Shown here in pieces: positions 24,281-34,044 of a stretch of 64,000 nt of DNA. This DNA comes from a virus: IMG/VR virus record IMGVR_UViG_3300032241_002567, positions 1 through 64,000 of that record; one strand, given 5' to 3'. The notes below the pieces were generated by a model. The model saw only the letters and a program-made list of their open reading frames with translations, was not told the origin of the DNA and searched no databases. Numbering within the stretch: the stretch's first letter is position 1; every line of letters starts with the position of its first letter. Both the position numbers and the translations under genes were made by a program.

Positions 24281-26413
24281 ATGCCAATACCAGCAGCCGT
24301 AAATCAACAAACTTCAAATAATCAACCAACAGCTTACCAGAAAGAATTTAGTTCTAATCTAGGTAATATTCCATATGTTTATTATAATGGTTTGCAAATT
24401 GATTTGGAAAATATTGAAAATTTCAAATTATATTATAGTAGAGGTGTGCCATATTTAAGAATTACATTTTATGATGGGCTCAATTTAATGCGTGATAAAA
24501 ATATGCCATTAGATAATTCTAAAATAAAAATATTTATAAATCCAAAATCTAATCAATTAAAAGAAATTTTGCTACAATTTAAAATTATAAACTTCAGTAG
24601 CACAGGTTCGACATTTACTCTAACTGGAATAATTGATGTTGATTTATTACATGTCATACAATATAAATCCTATTCAAATCTTACATCATATAAGGCATTG
24701 CAACAAGTTTGTAAAGAATGTGGTTTAGGGTTTAATACTAATATAGATGACACAAATGATCAGATGACTTGGATAAATACTGGAAGTTATGTTCATGATT
24801 TTATTGATGAGATTGTTGATAATTCATATAAATCGGATACATCTTTTTTAGCATATTTTATAGATTATTATTATAATTTTAATTTTGTAGATATAGCTAA
24901 AGAATTGGAAAGAAATATAGATGAACAGTTAGGTATAACAGATAAATCTTTAACTGATGCTTTTAATGAAATGGATAAAGATGATTTAACCAGTTTATTT
25001 CTTAGTAATGACTCTTCTATGGAAGATACAAATCAATATTTTGAAAGTTATAGAATAATAAATAATTCAACACAAGTTTCTTTAACTTCTGGTTATAAAA
25101 ACATAATAAAATATTATGATGAATTACAAAAAGATTTTCTAATTTTTAATATTGATTCTTTAACTTCTCAGACTGGCAATAATATAATCTTGAAAAGCGC
25201 CCCTCAGGATAATAATTTTTATAATTTGAATATAAATACTTACTATTTAGGTAAATTTGATTCAGATAATGTTCATAAAAATTTTAATTTTGCTTTTGCA
25301 CAAAATGATAAAAATCTTTTTGATTTGCAAAAGATAGTTTTAGAAATTAACATGAAAAATCCAAATTATGCTATTTATAAGTATCAAAAAATAAAATTAT
25401 TTATTTCAAATTTAACACCAACACCTACCGCCAATTTATTCAATAATCGTCTTTCTGGTGATTGGTTAATTACCGATATAGAATTTATCTTTGAAAATAG
25501 AAAATATTATCAAAAAATAAAATTAATTAAGAGAGAATTAGATTTATCACAAGATGAATTAGATCAAGAACCAGAAATCACAAAACAAAAAGAAACAGGT
25601 GACAATACAACAAATCCAGAATTTACTATAAATAATAATCCATTAGTACCACCATCAGCAAATGGTGGAAGCACTAATGCAATACAATCTAATCCGATTG
25701 ATTCTATATTAACCAAAGATATTTGGAGGCAAATTTATCAAGGTCGTGTTAAGCCTCAAATTATTGAAACTATGTATAATCCAGTTGTTGGGGCTATGCA
25801 ACAATATCAAATAAATACTCCAAGTAGAATAGCTGCATTTTTATCTCAAATTAATATAGAAACTGGATTTTTAAAATATGTTACCGAATTGGGAAGTGGA
25901 ACAGAATATGATAATAATCAAAATTTAGGAAATGGTCCAACAGATGGACCCACTTACAAAGGTAGAGGATTAATACAATTAACTGGTAAAAAAAATTATA
26001 AAAAAGCTGGCAATTATTTGAATCAAGACTTTATTGATGATCCAACAACAGTTTCCGCGGACAATAAAACACATATTAATGACGCTGATACAACACAACA
26101 ATTAAACAATTCTGCTCTTGTTAGTATTATTTATTGGTTAAAAATGTCTTCTTGGGGTGATTTGAATAGTTATGCAGATTCATTAAATATAAAAGCATCT
26201 TTAAATACTAATGGTACAATACCTCCAAATTCTCAATTTGATGCTTCTTCTTCTGGATATAAAAGGAAGAAAAATAATAATTTTGCAACAGATGTGAATG
26301 GAGATAGTAATTTATTAAATTTTACTTTAATATGTTTTGGAGTAAATGGTGGATATAATGGATATAATGATAGAATAAATGAATATAACAGAGTAAGGCA
26401 ATTTTTTGATTAG
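24281..26413 (+). CDS. Baseplate hub (gp27-like) fused to a GH19-like lysozyme
   Basis: Residues ~1-430 look like a gp27/GpD-type hub: opening strands around the Tyr-rich YVYYNGLQIDLENIENFKLYYSRG, a mid part with repeated beta-barrel strands, and SGDWLITDIEFIFENRKYYQKIKLIKR at ~390-415, typical of the hub's closing strands. A linker of Asn/Thr/Pro follows. Residues ~480-710 are a GH19-like domain with AAFLSQINIETGF (catalytic Glu region), YKGRGLIQLTGKKNYKKAG (~559-577) and YWLKMSSWGDL. T4 splits these jobs between gp27 and gp5; here one protein holds both hub and lysozyme. Confidence 0.75.
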   Translation: MPIPAAVNQQTSNNQPTAYQKEFSSNLGNIPYVYYNGLQIDLENIENFKLYYSRGVPYLRITFYDGLNLMRDKNMPLDNSKIKIFINPKSNQLKEILLQFKIINFSSTGSTFTLTGIIDVDLLHVIQYKSYSNLTSYKALQQVCKECGLGFNTNIDDTNDQMTWINTGSYVHDFIDEIVDNSYKSDTSFLAYFIDYYYNFNFVDIAKELERNIDEQLGITDKSLTDAFNEMDKDDLTSLFLSNDSSMEDTNQYFESYRIINNSTQVSLTSGYKNIIKYYDELQKDFLIFNIDSLTSQTGNNIILKSAPQDNNFYNLNINTYYLGKFDSDNVHKNFNFAFAQNDKNLFDLQKIVLEINMKNPNYAIYKYQKIKLFISNLTPTPTANLFNNRLSGDWLITDIEFIFENRKYYQKIKLIKRELDLSQDELDQEPEITKQKETGDNTTNPEFTINNNPLVPPSANGGSTNAIQSNPIDSILTKDIWRQIYQGRVKPQIIETMYNPVVGAMQQYQINTPSRIAAFLSQINIETGFLKYVTELGSGTEYDNNQNLGNGPTDGPTYKGRGLIQLTGKKNYKKAGNYLNQDFIDDPTTVSADNKTHINDADTTQQLNNSALVSIIYWLKMSSWGDLNSYADSLNIKASLNTNGTIPPNSQFDASSSGYKRKKNNNFATDVNGDSNLLNFTLICFGVNGGYNGYNDRINEYNRVRQFFD

Positions 26414-26425
26414 ACTTGTTATTTA

Positions 26426-26436
26426 TTAATATATAA
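26426..26436 (+). promoter_or_regulatory. TTAATATATAA box inside the baseplate operon
   Basis: TTAATATATAA ends 3 bp before the ATG at 26440, just after the upstream gene's TAG stop. It may give the second half of the operon its own start. Confidence 0.4.
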
Positions 26437-26439
26437 TAT

Positions 26440-28215
26440 ATGGGTTCTCTAATCGGGTCATTAAATAATCTTGGAACTTCTTTAAGTACAAGCACTGGGC
26501 AGCCAGCAGATGTTAATTTGTCTGGCAACTCTTTTTTAGGTGGTAAAAAATTAGATTTAGGTAATAGTCTATTTGCAAATTTGCAAGGCTATAACGGCGA
26601 AACGGTTGAGGGTGGTGCACTATCAATAGTGCAAGCTATACAAAATGATTATTCTTTAAGGAATAATCTAGATGAATGGTTATTTAGACATTATTTAGAA
26701 GATCTCGGAATTTCTTATCCTGAGGGATATAATAATACTACTACAAATACACCAGAAGATAATGAAGACCCTGTTTCTTTTGGATATGATATTATAATAA
26801 ATTTTGCAAATTCTCCATTATTTAATGGTGCAATAGAAGATTTTTGTGATAAATTTAGTAATGTTACAGAAATTAATTCAAGACTTGGAATTATTAAAGA
26901 ATTTAAAAAACAATTTTTTAAATTCTTTAAAATTGATTCACCAAAACTTACATCAAATGATGCTACTTTGGATACTTATACTATTAATAATAGAAATCCT
27001 CAGAAAGCAAGAAGTTATTATATAAAAAAGATTGCTGGTCTTGATAAAATATCAGAGTCTATAAATTCGGATTCACCTTTGCAATTTGTTGAATATAAAA
27101 AAGATTATTTAACTTTAACTTTATATGAAGATGTTAGAATCAATATGGGATATTTAGCATCACTTTATAGAATGTTAAGTTGGTCAAGATTGAATGGGAA
27201 AAATATGTTCCCTGAAAATTTATTGAGGTTTGATATGACAATAGTTGTTACTGAGGCAAGAAAATTTAATCGTGTTAATAATGGAATTGAATTTGCTGAT
27301 GTGATTTCTAGATATGTTTATAATATATATGAGTGTCAAATGTTTTTTGAAAAATTATCACATGACGATACTATTGATATGACAGCACTTGAATTATCAA
27401 GTGGGTTTGATATGAGGATAAATTATAAATACGCAACATTAGAATTTGACTGGTTGAATTTATACGATTTTACTAATAATTATATTTCAAGTATTTATAA
27501 TTCAGGATTAAATATTTTAAATAATGCTCTTGCAGATTTTACAACAATTCCTTCAAATGTTACAAATATTTTTTTAGTATCTGGCTCAGCTTCAATTCAA
27601 ACATCGGTAAATCAAGATGTTTTAAATCAAATTCCCACAAATGGAAGTAGTGATACCATTGTTTATGGTTATTATCATTCTGATTCAGGATGGCGTAATA
27701 CTTCAATGGGGTCAGCTGATTCGACAGTGTGGCAAGATGATAAAGATACTATTCGGTATGAACTTTTGAAAAAGACATTATCTAATATAAAACAATCTCT
27801 TAATCAAAATACTGGATCTTTAATTTCTGGATTTACAAACGATGGTTGGAGCTATAATATCACAGAATCGACGCAGAATAATAATTTATTGGGTTCGTTA
27901 TTAAATCAAGTTATAAGTTCTTTTGTTAGTAATTTAAATTCTGGTTTCACAGATGACGGTTGGACTTATAATATTGCTGCTTACTATGTAAATAGAACAT
28001 TTAATTCAATAAATAATACTATATCAAGTGCTCTAGGTTTAGGCTTAACAAGTTTAAATACTACACAACATGGATCAAATATTTCCGCTGAAACTTTTGA
28101 TGGATTACAAATCGATTCCAAAGATTGGTTATCAACACATCCAGATATTTTTAATTCAAAAATTGCTCCTCAACTTACTTTAGGAAAAGATGGTTGGAAA
28201 ATAAATAGTATATGA
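26440..28215 (+). CDS. Baseplate/tail-tube structural protein (591 aa)
   Basis: The central domain has RFDMTIVVTEARKFNR...VISRYVYNIYECQMFFEKLS, a pattern found in tail-tube-like or tube-initiator proteins of myophages (strand, then Y-x-Y-x-L-x-x-C-x-F). That would place it at the tube/baseplate junction like T4 gp48 or gp54. The C-terminal third holds two copies of SGFTNDGWSYNI / SGFTDDGWTYNI separated by ~40 residues, a small internal duplication. Its stop overlaps the next ATG (ATGA). The role is inferred. Confidence 0.6.
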   Translation: MGSLIGSLNNLGTSLSTSTGQPADVNLSGNSFLGGKKLDLGNSLFANLQGYNGETVEGGALSIVQAIQNDYSLRNNLDEWLFRHYLEDLGISYPEGYNNTTTNTPEDNEDPVSFGYDIIINFANSPLFNGAIEDFCDKFSNVTEINSRLGIIKEFKKQFFKFFKIDSPKLTSNDATLDTYTINNRNPQKARSYYIKKIAGLDKISESINSDSPLQFVEYKKDYLTLTLYEDVRINMGYLASLYRMLSWSRLNGKNMFPENLLRFDMTIVVTEARKFNRVNNGIEFADVISRYVYNIYECQMFFEKLSHDDTIDMTALELSSGFDMRINYKYATLEFDWLNLYDFTNNYISSIYNSGLNILNNALADFTTIPSNVTNIFLVSGSASIQTSVNQDVLNQIPTNGSSDTIVYGYYHSDSGWRNTSMGSADSTVWQDDKDTIRYELLKKTLSNIKQSLNQNTGSLISGFTNDGWSYNITESTQNNNLLGSLLNQVISSFVSNLNSGFTDDGWTYNIAAYYVNRTFNSINNTISSALGLGLTSLNTTQHGSNISAETFDGLQIDSKDWLSTHPDIFNSKIAPQLTLGKDGWKINSI

Positions 28216-29681
28216 TTGAAAGAATTAGTAATAAATTATATGTAGGTGTTGTGGAAGACAATTCTGATCCAAAACATCTTGGTAGAGTAAGGGTAAGAGT
28301 ACAAACTATTTTTGACAATATACCTACTTCTGACATACCATGGGCTATGCCTTATAAAGATGTAAATGGTAATGTATTTAACATGCCAGAAGTTGGTAAA
28401 GTTGTCGGTGTTATATTCAATAGCGGAACTATTTATAAACCAGAGTATATTTATGCAGAACATTATAATATAAATCTTGAAAATAAGCTATCTTCCTTAT
28501 CCGATGATGATTATATAAGTTTTAAAGCAGTTTTATTTGATCAATCAACTCAAATATGGAGAACTAAAACTGATGGTTTGAAAATTGATCATGAATATTC
28601 AAATATTAATTTAGATTCAAATGGTAATATAAACCTTAATGCAAGAGATAATAATTCAAAGGTTAATATTGGCTCATCAGATGCATCGGAAGCAGCTATT
28701 TTAGGTACTACGTTTTTAGAATGGTTTGATCAAGTAGTACAATTACTGCTTACTAATGCCGCTTTATTATCGGGTGGTTCTCCGGTAACATGCTCACCCG
28801 ATTTAACTAATTTATTAACAGAATATCAAAATTCAAAAGAATTAAAATATTTATCAAATAATGTTTGGATAAATGAAAATGGGGAGATACTTGAGCAAAC
28901 AAGAGATTATATAAATCAAACTGGTGATAACTGGCAATCGACAACAGAAACTAATATCTTGTCTTCTGTTCAGCCTACACCATATACTCCGCAATCAAGA
29001 CCAGAAACTGGAAGACCAATACAAACCGATAATAGTGTGCCTAATGATACTTTTACGCAAACTATCACCTCTGAAGCAAATGGTGGCTCAACTATAACAG
29101 CAGTTTCTAATTATTCTAATGGTCAAATACCTTCGAATGTTATGAAACAAAATAAAAATCTTGCTAAAAATCTTACAGGTGATGCTGCTTATCTTATGTC
29201 AGAAGCTTCAGATTCGCTTGATTTAATGATTGCTGCTTTTAATTTTGCTTCGTTTTCTGGGAAACAAAAAATCACATTTACTGATGGTTACAGAAGTTTG
29301 GCAAGGCAACAAGCACTTTTTGATAAATATGGTTCTACAAGAGCGGCAAAACCAGGAACTTCGAATCATGGATGGGGCATAGCAATTGATATGTATTGGG
29401 GTGTAAGAACCTCTATGTATAAAGACTCAAATAAGAGAACCTCTGGATATAAGCATCCAAATTATATTTGGTTTTTAAATAATGGTTGGAAATGGGGTTG
29501 GATAAATCCGGCAAAATTAAGAGATAATTCTGGCACTGACGAATGGTGGCACTGGGAATATCATCCAGAACAAAAAGGAGTAAATCCATTAATAAAAGAC
29601 CCAGTTGCTCAATCTTATTTGGGCAATTTTACAGCAGATGATATTGCAATTATAAAGGCATCAGGGGGCACATTTACTTAA
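28212..29681 (+). CDS. gp5/VgrG-like spike protein with VanY-type D,D-carboxypeptidase domain
   Basis: Residues ~1-95 form the OB-fold of gp5/VgrG spikes: KLYVGVVEDNSDPKHLGRVRVRV, PWAMPYKD and VGKVVGVIFN. Residues ~95-150 continue with short beta-repeats (LDSNGNINLNARDNNSKVNIG), as in the spike stem. After an Asn/Thr linker, residues ~320-480 match LAS-type peptidases: GYRSLARQQALF, SNHGWGIAID with zinc ligands His and Asp (~385-392), and EWWHWEY (~444-450). It should cut peptide cross-links of peptidoglycan. The phage's spike thus carries an amino-acid-side cutter while its two neighbours cut glycan. Confidence 0.85.
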   Translation: MIERISNKLYVGVVEDNSDPKHLGRVRVRVQTIFDNIPTSDIPWAMPYKDVNGNVFNMPEVGKVVGVIFNSGTIYKPEYIYAEHYNINLENKLSSLSDDDYISFKAVLFDQSTQIWRTKTDGLKIDHEYSNINLDSNGNINLNARDNNSKVNIGSSDASEAAILGTTFLEWFDQVVQLLLTNAALLSGGSPVTCSPDLTNLLTEYQNSKELKYLSNNVWINENGEILEQTRDYINQTGDNWQSTTETNILSSVQPTPYTPQSRPETGRPIQTDNSVPNDTFTQTITSEANGGSTITAVSNYSNGQIPSNVMKQNKNLAKNLTGDAAYLMSEASDSLDLMIAAFNFASFSGKQKITFTDGYRSLARQQALFDKYGSTRAAKPGTSNHGWGIAIDMYWGVRTSMYKDSNKRTSGYKHPNYIWFLNNGWKWGWINPAKLRDNSGTDEWWHWEYHPEQKGVNPLIKDPVAQSYLGNFTADDIAIIKASGGTFT

Positions 29682-29705
29682 GATATATAAATAAAAATTA
29701 ATAAG

Positions 29706-31034
29706 ATGGCGTCAACACAACAATCAATCGATAATCAAATACACGGGGTTATGCAGACTCTTGAAAATGATATTTTACTGGGTAAAATATTTGACGGATT
29801 AGGATTGTTATTATTAATTGATGCTAATATATTAAGCCCAAGACAAATTGCCAAAAAAATTACTTCTTATAGTATAAATCCTTCTACAGGTGTTGGATAT
29901 ACAGATCAAGAATTAAATTTGATTTATTATGGACAAGATTTAACACAAGTTTATCCAGAATATCAAATACCTTTTCAAGATGAGCAAGAATATATGGTTA
30001 ATTTTGATGGAAATCCAGTTGATATAAGAGATCAAGTTAAAGATAAAATACATGAAATAATAAGAGAAACTAGAAAGGAATTGATGAATTTTGAAATTCA
30101 ACTAAAACATCTTATTAGTAATATACCAAGAGCTATAACACAAGCTGTTACTTCTATCTTAAGTGTGACAACTCCACAAGTTACACTACCACCTTTACCT
30201 ATGATTGTAAGTAATCCTGCTGCTACTGCACAGGTTGCTGGAAATCTTCATAATACAGCTTTGGTAATTAGGAAAATAGTTTTAGAGGCAATTTTAGCAA
30301 TAAAAATATTTTCAACTTTACCAAAATTAACAGTTGGAGAATCTTTTAATGCAAATATTTTAATTCCGCAAGTTTTACCTAATACATCTTTAAATCGTGC
30401 TAAACCAATTAAAGTTCCAATTAATTTTTCAGTTCCACAAATTCCTAAAATTAAATTTTTATTATCAGACACAATTTTAAATTTATTTTATGATGTTTTG
30501 TCAATAATTTTGTCGATTTTACAATTTGCTGCTGATATCGTGGTTGCTTTAGACACTTTGGCTGTTGCTTTAGAAACTGCCACAGCAGCATTGAATGGTT
30601 CGTTGTCTACACTTTTAGCTGAGCAAGCTTCGCTTTATGCCATGCAAAATGGCATAAGTCAAGTGATTGGTAATCTAAAATCTACTTTACCTGCGGGTGT
30701 TAAACTTTCGTCACCTAAAAATATACCATCACCAAATCCTGTAAATTACTCAGATTCATCATCTGGTCAACCTGGTAATCAATCTGGTAATTCAGGATCA
30801 CAATCAGAAACGGGAGCTGCATTATTAACTAATACTTCAAATGAAGCAACTAATACAATTAATCAAGCATCAAGTGTCACTGCTAGTTTGCCTCAAACGA
30901 TTCTATCTGCTTATACATATGATAAAAGCGGTAATCCGCAATTATATGCTACGTTCTCCAATTTTATCTTTACTGGACAACTTGGAATTCAATTAGGTAG
31001 TGATAAATCAAATCTTGTTATTAGTGCAAGGTGA
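29706..31034 (+). CDS. Baseplate-associated protein with long helices (442 aa)
   Basis: No family is named. Residues ~100-150 and ~250-305 are long helices, the second strongly hydrophobic (ILNLFYDVLSIILSILQFAADIVVALDTLAVALETA), and the last ~100 residues are Ser/Gly/Asn/Gln rich. The hydrophobic helix could be membrane-active or buried in a tail assembly. Position at the end of the baseplate operon argues for a virion part, for example a tube or wedge protein. Confidence 0.55.
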   Translation: MASTQQSIDNQIHGVMQTLENDILLGKIFDGLGLLLLIDANILSPRQIAKKITSYSINPSTGVGYTDQELNLIYYGQDLTQVYPEYQIPFQDEQEYMVNFDGNPVDIRDQVKDKIHEIIRETRKELMNFEIQLKHLISNIPRAITQAVTSILSVTTPQVTLPPLPMIVSNPAATAQVAGNLHNTALVIRKIVLEAILAIKIFSTLPKLTVGESFNANILIPQVLPNTSLNRAKPIKVPINFSVPQIPKIKFLLSDTILNLFYDVLSIILSILQFAADIVVALDTLAVALETATAALNGSLSTLLAEQASLYAMQNGISQVIGNLKSTLPAGVKLSSPKNIPSPNPVNYSDSSSGQPGNQSGNSGSQSETGAALLTNTSNEATNTINQASSVTASLPQTILSAYTYDKSGNPQLYATFSNFIFTGQLGIQLGSDKSNLVISAR

Positions 31035-31049
31035 TTAGTCAAAAGATGA

Positions 31050-32048
31050 TTAGAGATTAATTTTAATTAATTTATATGGATATTTTCTTTTTATATAAAA
31101 CTTTTCTCTTTCTAAAAATTGTTTATAAAAGATATTTTTTGGATCTTTTTCAAATATATCCACCAAATCAAAAACATTAGCGGTATTTTTCCCACTAAAT
31201 AATCTTAAAATACGACCTATTGATTGTATTATTATTTGCTCTGATTTAAATGAATCAGCAAAAATCACATTAAAAAGATTTTTAATTGATACACCAGTAG
31301 AAAGAGTTCCAAATGATGCAACAAGTATTCTTATTTTACCATCATTTAATTCCATTTGTTTTTTTATTTCTTCTCTTTTTTTGCCATTAATTTCTCCATC
31401 AATATAAAAAAATTCTTTATCTGATAATTCTTTTTGTAATTTTTCAAATATTTTCTGTCCATATTCAATGGTATGAAAAAGAATTAAAGTATTATTATTA
31501 CATTTTTCAACAATCTTTTTAATAAAATCTAATCTTTTATCAGAAACATGTATATATTCTTTCTCAATTAAATAAGCCGCTTGTCCAGCACCTTGTTTTT
31601 TAACATAGTTAATCTTATCATTAAACTCTTTATCATTATGGTTTAACATAAGCACTTTAATATCCATTGGTGTTATGATTCCTTTTTCAATTAAAGTTTT
31701 TGCTTCTACATTAGAAATAATTGGACCTAAAACAGATTGTATATAAAGTATTTCCATAGTTTCTTCTGTTGGAAAAGTTCCGGATACACCGAATCTATTA
31801 TAAGCATGTCCAAATGTTTTGGATAATATTGATTTGAGACTTTTTGATTTTGCTGTGTGACATTCATCTACGGATACCGTGTGAAATTGTTCGAAAAAAT
31901 CTTTTGGATAATTTACTAATGATTGATAAGTTCCAATACATATATTAGGATTTTCAGAATTAGAATGTTTTCTAGGTCTATCAGACATTATTTCTTCTAT
32001 TCTTATCGGCTCTTCTTTTTTAATTTTGCTAATTCTTTTAATTTTCAT
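31050..32048 (-). CDS. UvsW-like helicase, C-terminal half (fractured gene)
   Basis: The 332-aa piece starts with an intein-C-like stretch (MKIKRISKIKKEEPIRIEEI, 1-20) and then enters helicase sequence: NICIGTYQSL, motif II VDECHTA (60-66), motif III-like GVSGTFP, and the second RecA domain with ASFGTLSTGVSIKN (motif V) and QSIGRILR (275-282, motif VI). Alignment by eye with T4 UvsW is good from here to the end. Motif I is missing because it lies in the separate gene at 33273-33998. UvsW remodels recombination and replication forks. Its start overlaps the homing endonuclease gene by 11 bp. Function needs joining or assembly with the N-half. Confidence 0.85.
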   Translation of the reverse strand: MKIKRISKIKKEEPIRIEEIMSDRPRKHSNSENPNICIGTYQSLVNYPKDFFEQFHTVSVDECHTAKSKSLKSILSKTFGHAYNRFGVSGTFPTEETMEILYIQSVLGPIISNVEAKTLIEKGIITPMDIKVLMLNHNDKEFNDKINYVKKQGAGQAAYLIEKEYIHVSDKRLDFIKKIVEKCNNNTLILFHTIEYGQKIFEKLQKELSDKEFFYIDGEINGKKREEIKKQMELNDGKIRILVASFGTLSTGVSIKNLFNVIFADSFKSEQIIIQSIGRILRLFSGKNTANVFDLVDIFEKDPKNIFYKQFLEREKFYIKRKYPYKLIKINL

Positions 32049-33276
32049 TTGCTAATTCTTTTTTTAAAATTTCATTAATCTTTTTAATATTCCAATATGG
32101 AATTCTAATTAATTTTTCATTATTTACTTTGAGTAATTCTTCTTTTAATACATCTCTGTGTTTTTGATATTCGAATTTTTTTAATCCACCAAAATATTCA
32201 ATCGGTTCAAAATGCTGTTTACCATCAAATTCAATAAATATATTTTTTTCGGGGAGATAAAAATCAAAGTAGAACCCATATTTTGGATATTGTTGATTAA
32301 ATTTATAAAAATTTTCTTCTAGAAATATTCTTATTGTTTTTTCACCCTTTGTTTCTTTACATATAGGGCATCCTTTGCTATAATTTAAATAATATCCCGC
32401 TTTTTGTTTAAAAATTCCATGTTTATCACAAGTTGCACTTATATATTCATTGATTCCTTTATATTCTGTTATACTATGATCTATTTCGGGATATCGCAAT
32501 TTGCAAATATTTAAAAATTCATCATTTGTATATTTTTTACTTTCTATTCCACATAAATTACAACCATGTCCTGATAATAAAATTTCTGGTTTAGATGAAA
32601 AGTCTCCGTGTTTATTACAAGTTATTATTACCTTATTTTTGAAGTCTATAAAATTACATTTTTCAAAAGAATAGTTATTAAATTTATTCTTTAAGCATTC
32701 AATAAAAAAATTATTATCATATTTTTTTTTCTTAGAACATTTTCTACATCCATATCCAAGTAAATGTTTATCTTTTCTTATTGTAAAATCTCCATGTAAT
32801 TTACAGGACACAATTATATTTTCTTTATTTAAAAATCCGTCTTTATACGAATATTTATTATTATGTGTTGTTAATAATTTATTTCTTAAATCATTTTCAT
32901 CCCATATTTTACCTTTACAATAAATACAAGCTTGTCCATCTAAAAGTTGAGTAACTCTTATTAGTTTTTCGCCGTGTTTACATTTCATCAAAATTTTTGA
33001 TTTAGTGTTGACATAACCGGAAAAATCAAATTCATAATTTTTGTGTAAATTTAAAATCTTAATCTTAACCTCTTCTATTGAATATGAATTACTACAAATT
33101 TTACAACCTTGACCTTTTATATGTTTTGCAGCAGATTGTAAAAACCCCCCATGTATTTTGCATTTTATTATTGATTTATTATGATAATTTTTGTAAATAA
33201 AATTATCATAATTATATCTATCACCATGTAATTTAGTGAAATCTATCAGTATTTCTTCTCTTGTTTTTTTCCTCAT
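32038..33276 (-). CDS. EDxHD-type homing endonuclease with zinc-ribbon repeats
   Basis: The first ~320 residues hold about six copies of a CxxC-type ribbon with 'C-x-x-H-G-x-F' cores (KCKIHGGF...GCKICS, SCKLHGDF...GCRKCS, TCNKHGDF...CNLCG, TCDKHGIF...CPICK), probably the DNA-binding part. The last ~75 residues form a Vsr-like nuclease: FDFYLPE (337-343), IEFDGKQHFEP (348-358), QKHRD (371-375) and LIRIPYW (389-395). This matches the EDxHD homing endonucleases found in phage 'fractured genes'. It lies between the two UvsW halves with ATGA-type overlaps at both ends, so it presumably targets an intact uvsW. Confidence 0.82.
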   Translation of the reverse strand: MRKKTREEILIDFTKLHGDRYNYDNFIYKNYHNKSIIKCKIHGGFLQSAAKHIKGQGCKICSNSYSIEEVKIKILNLHKNYEFDFSGYVNTKSKILMKCKHGEKLIRVTQLLDGQACIYCKGKIWDENDLRNKLLTTHNNKYSYKDGFLNKENIIVSCKLHGDFTIRKDKHLLGYGCRKCSKKKKYDNNFFIECLKNKFNNYSFEKCNFIDFKNKVIITCNKHGDFSSKPEILLSGHGCNLCGIESKKYTNDEFLNICKLRYPEIDHSITEYKGINEYISATCDKHGIFKQKAGYYLNYSKGCPICKETKGEKTIRIFLEENFYKFNQQYPKYGFYFDFYLPEKNIFIEFDGKQHFEPIEYFGGLKKFEYQKHRDVLKEELLKVNNEKLIRIPYWNIKKINEILKKELANEN

Positions 33277-33998
33277 ATTTCGTCAGTGCTTTTTAATTCA
33301 TAACAGAAAATTTCACCTCTATTTTTTGTTAAAATTTTTTCACCTGGATTTTTTCTTAAAATTGTACCATCTTCCAATTCTAATTCTATTTCATAATCAT
33401 ATATATTATTAATATTATTCTCCCCATAGAAGTTTTTTAGAAAGTCATCATACATTTGTGTCACCAATGAGATGGAAGGCACAATTAACAACATTTTAGC
33501 ATCTTGATTAAGATGTGTTATAGTATAAAAATAAACAATAGAAATAATTAAAGATTTACCACCAGAAGTGGCAACTTCTGCCAAACAATAACGATTTTTT
33601 AAGATTTTAAATGCAGTTTCTATTTGGTGATCATATGGCATAAATGGAATCCATTGTTCGTCTTTTTTAACTTTATGATTTTTAAAAAATTCTTTACAAA
33701 AGTCTTGCACTGATTCTAATGTAACATTTCTATTAATAGGAAATTCTTCTTTATTTGTAATAGTGAATTTTGCACCTATTATTTGACACGCTTTAAGACA
33801 TTCTTTCCATAGACCTTGATTTATTTTACCACCATTAAAAACTGAATCTTTACCGTCCCAATACCCTGCTTTAAATGCAGGTGTAAAGCGATATCCCTTA
33901 GGATTTCTAGTAAGCCATATATCTAATTGATGATATTCGGTTCTTGTTGCTTCTGTCACAACAAGTTTTTCAGTTTTCGGATCATATTTTAGTTCCAT
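33273..33998 (-). CDS. UvsW-like helicase, N-terminal half with Hint-like tail
   Basis: Residues 1-190 align by eye with T4 UvsW: an N-terminal domain with YRFTPAFKAGYWDG, the Q-like PYDHQ, motif I ATSGGKS (143-149) and motif Ia LIVPSISLVTQM. From about residue 200 the helicase stops and a Hint/intein-like stretch begins: YEIELELEDGTILRKNP, then KILTKNRGEI and ELKSTDEI at the very end. In split inteins this is the middle of the N-half, but the first ~50 residues with the nucleophile Cys1 are absent. So trans-splicing by the usual route seems impossible. Its TGA overlaps the ATG of the endonuclease gene. Confidence 0.85.
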   Translation of the reverse strand: MELKYDPKTEKLVVTEATRTEYHQLDIWLTRNPKGYRFTPAFKAGYWDGKDSVFNGGKINQGLWKECLKACQIIGAKFTITNKEEFPINRNVTLESVQDFCKEFFKNHKVKKDEQWIPFMPYDHQIETAFKILKNRYCLAEVATSGGKSLIISIVYFYTITHLNQDAKMLLIVPSISLVTQMYDDFLKNFYGENNINNIYDYEIELELEDGTILRKNPGEKILTKNRGEIFCYELKSTDEI

Positions 33999-34027
33999 GC
34001 AGATTATATTAAAAAAAGTTATAGTGG

Positions 34028-34040
34028 TTTAATATATATT
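34028..34040 (+). promoter_or_regulatory. TTTAATATATATT box before the ART-like gene
   Basis: TTTAATATATATT ends 4 bp before the ATG at 34045. A second, leftward TTTAATATAA-type box lies ~40 bp away for the divergent helicase gene, so the 46-bp gap serves both directions. Confidence 0.45.
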
Positions 34041-34044
34041 CTAT

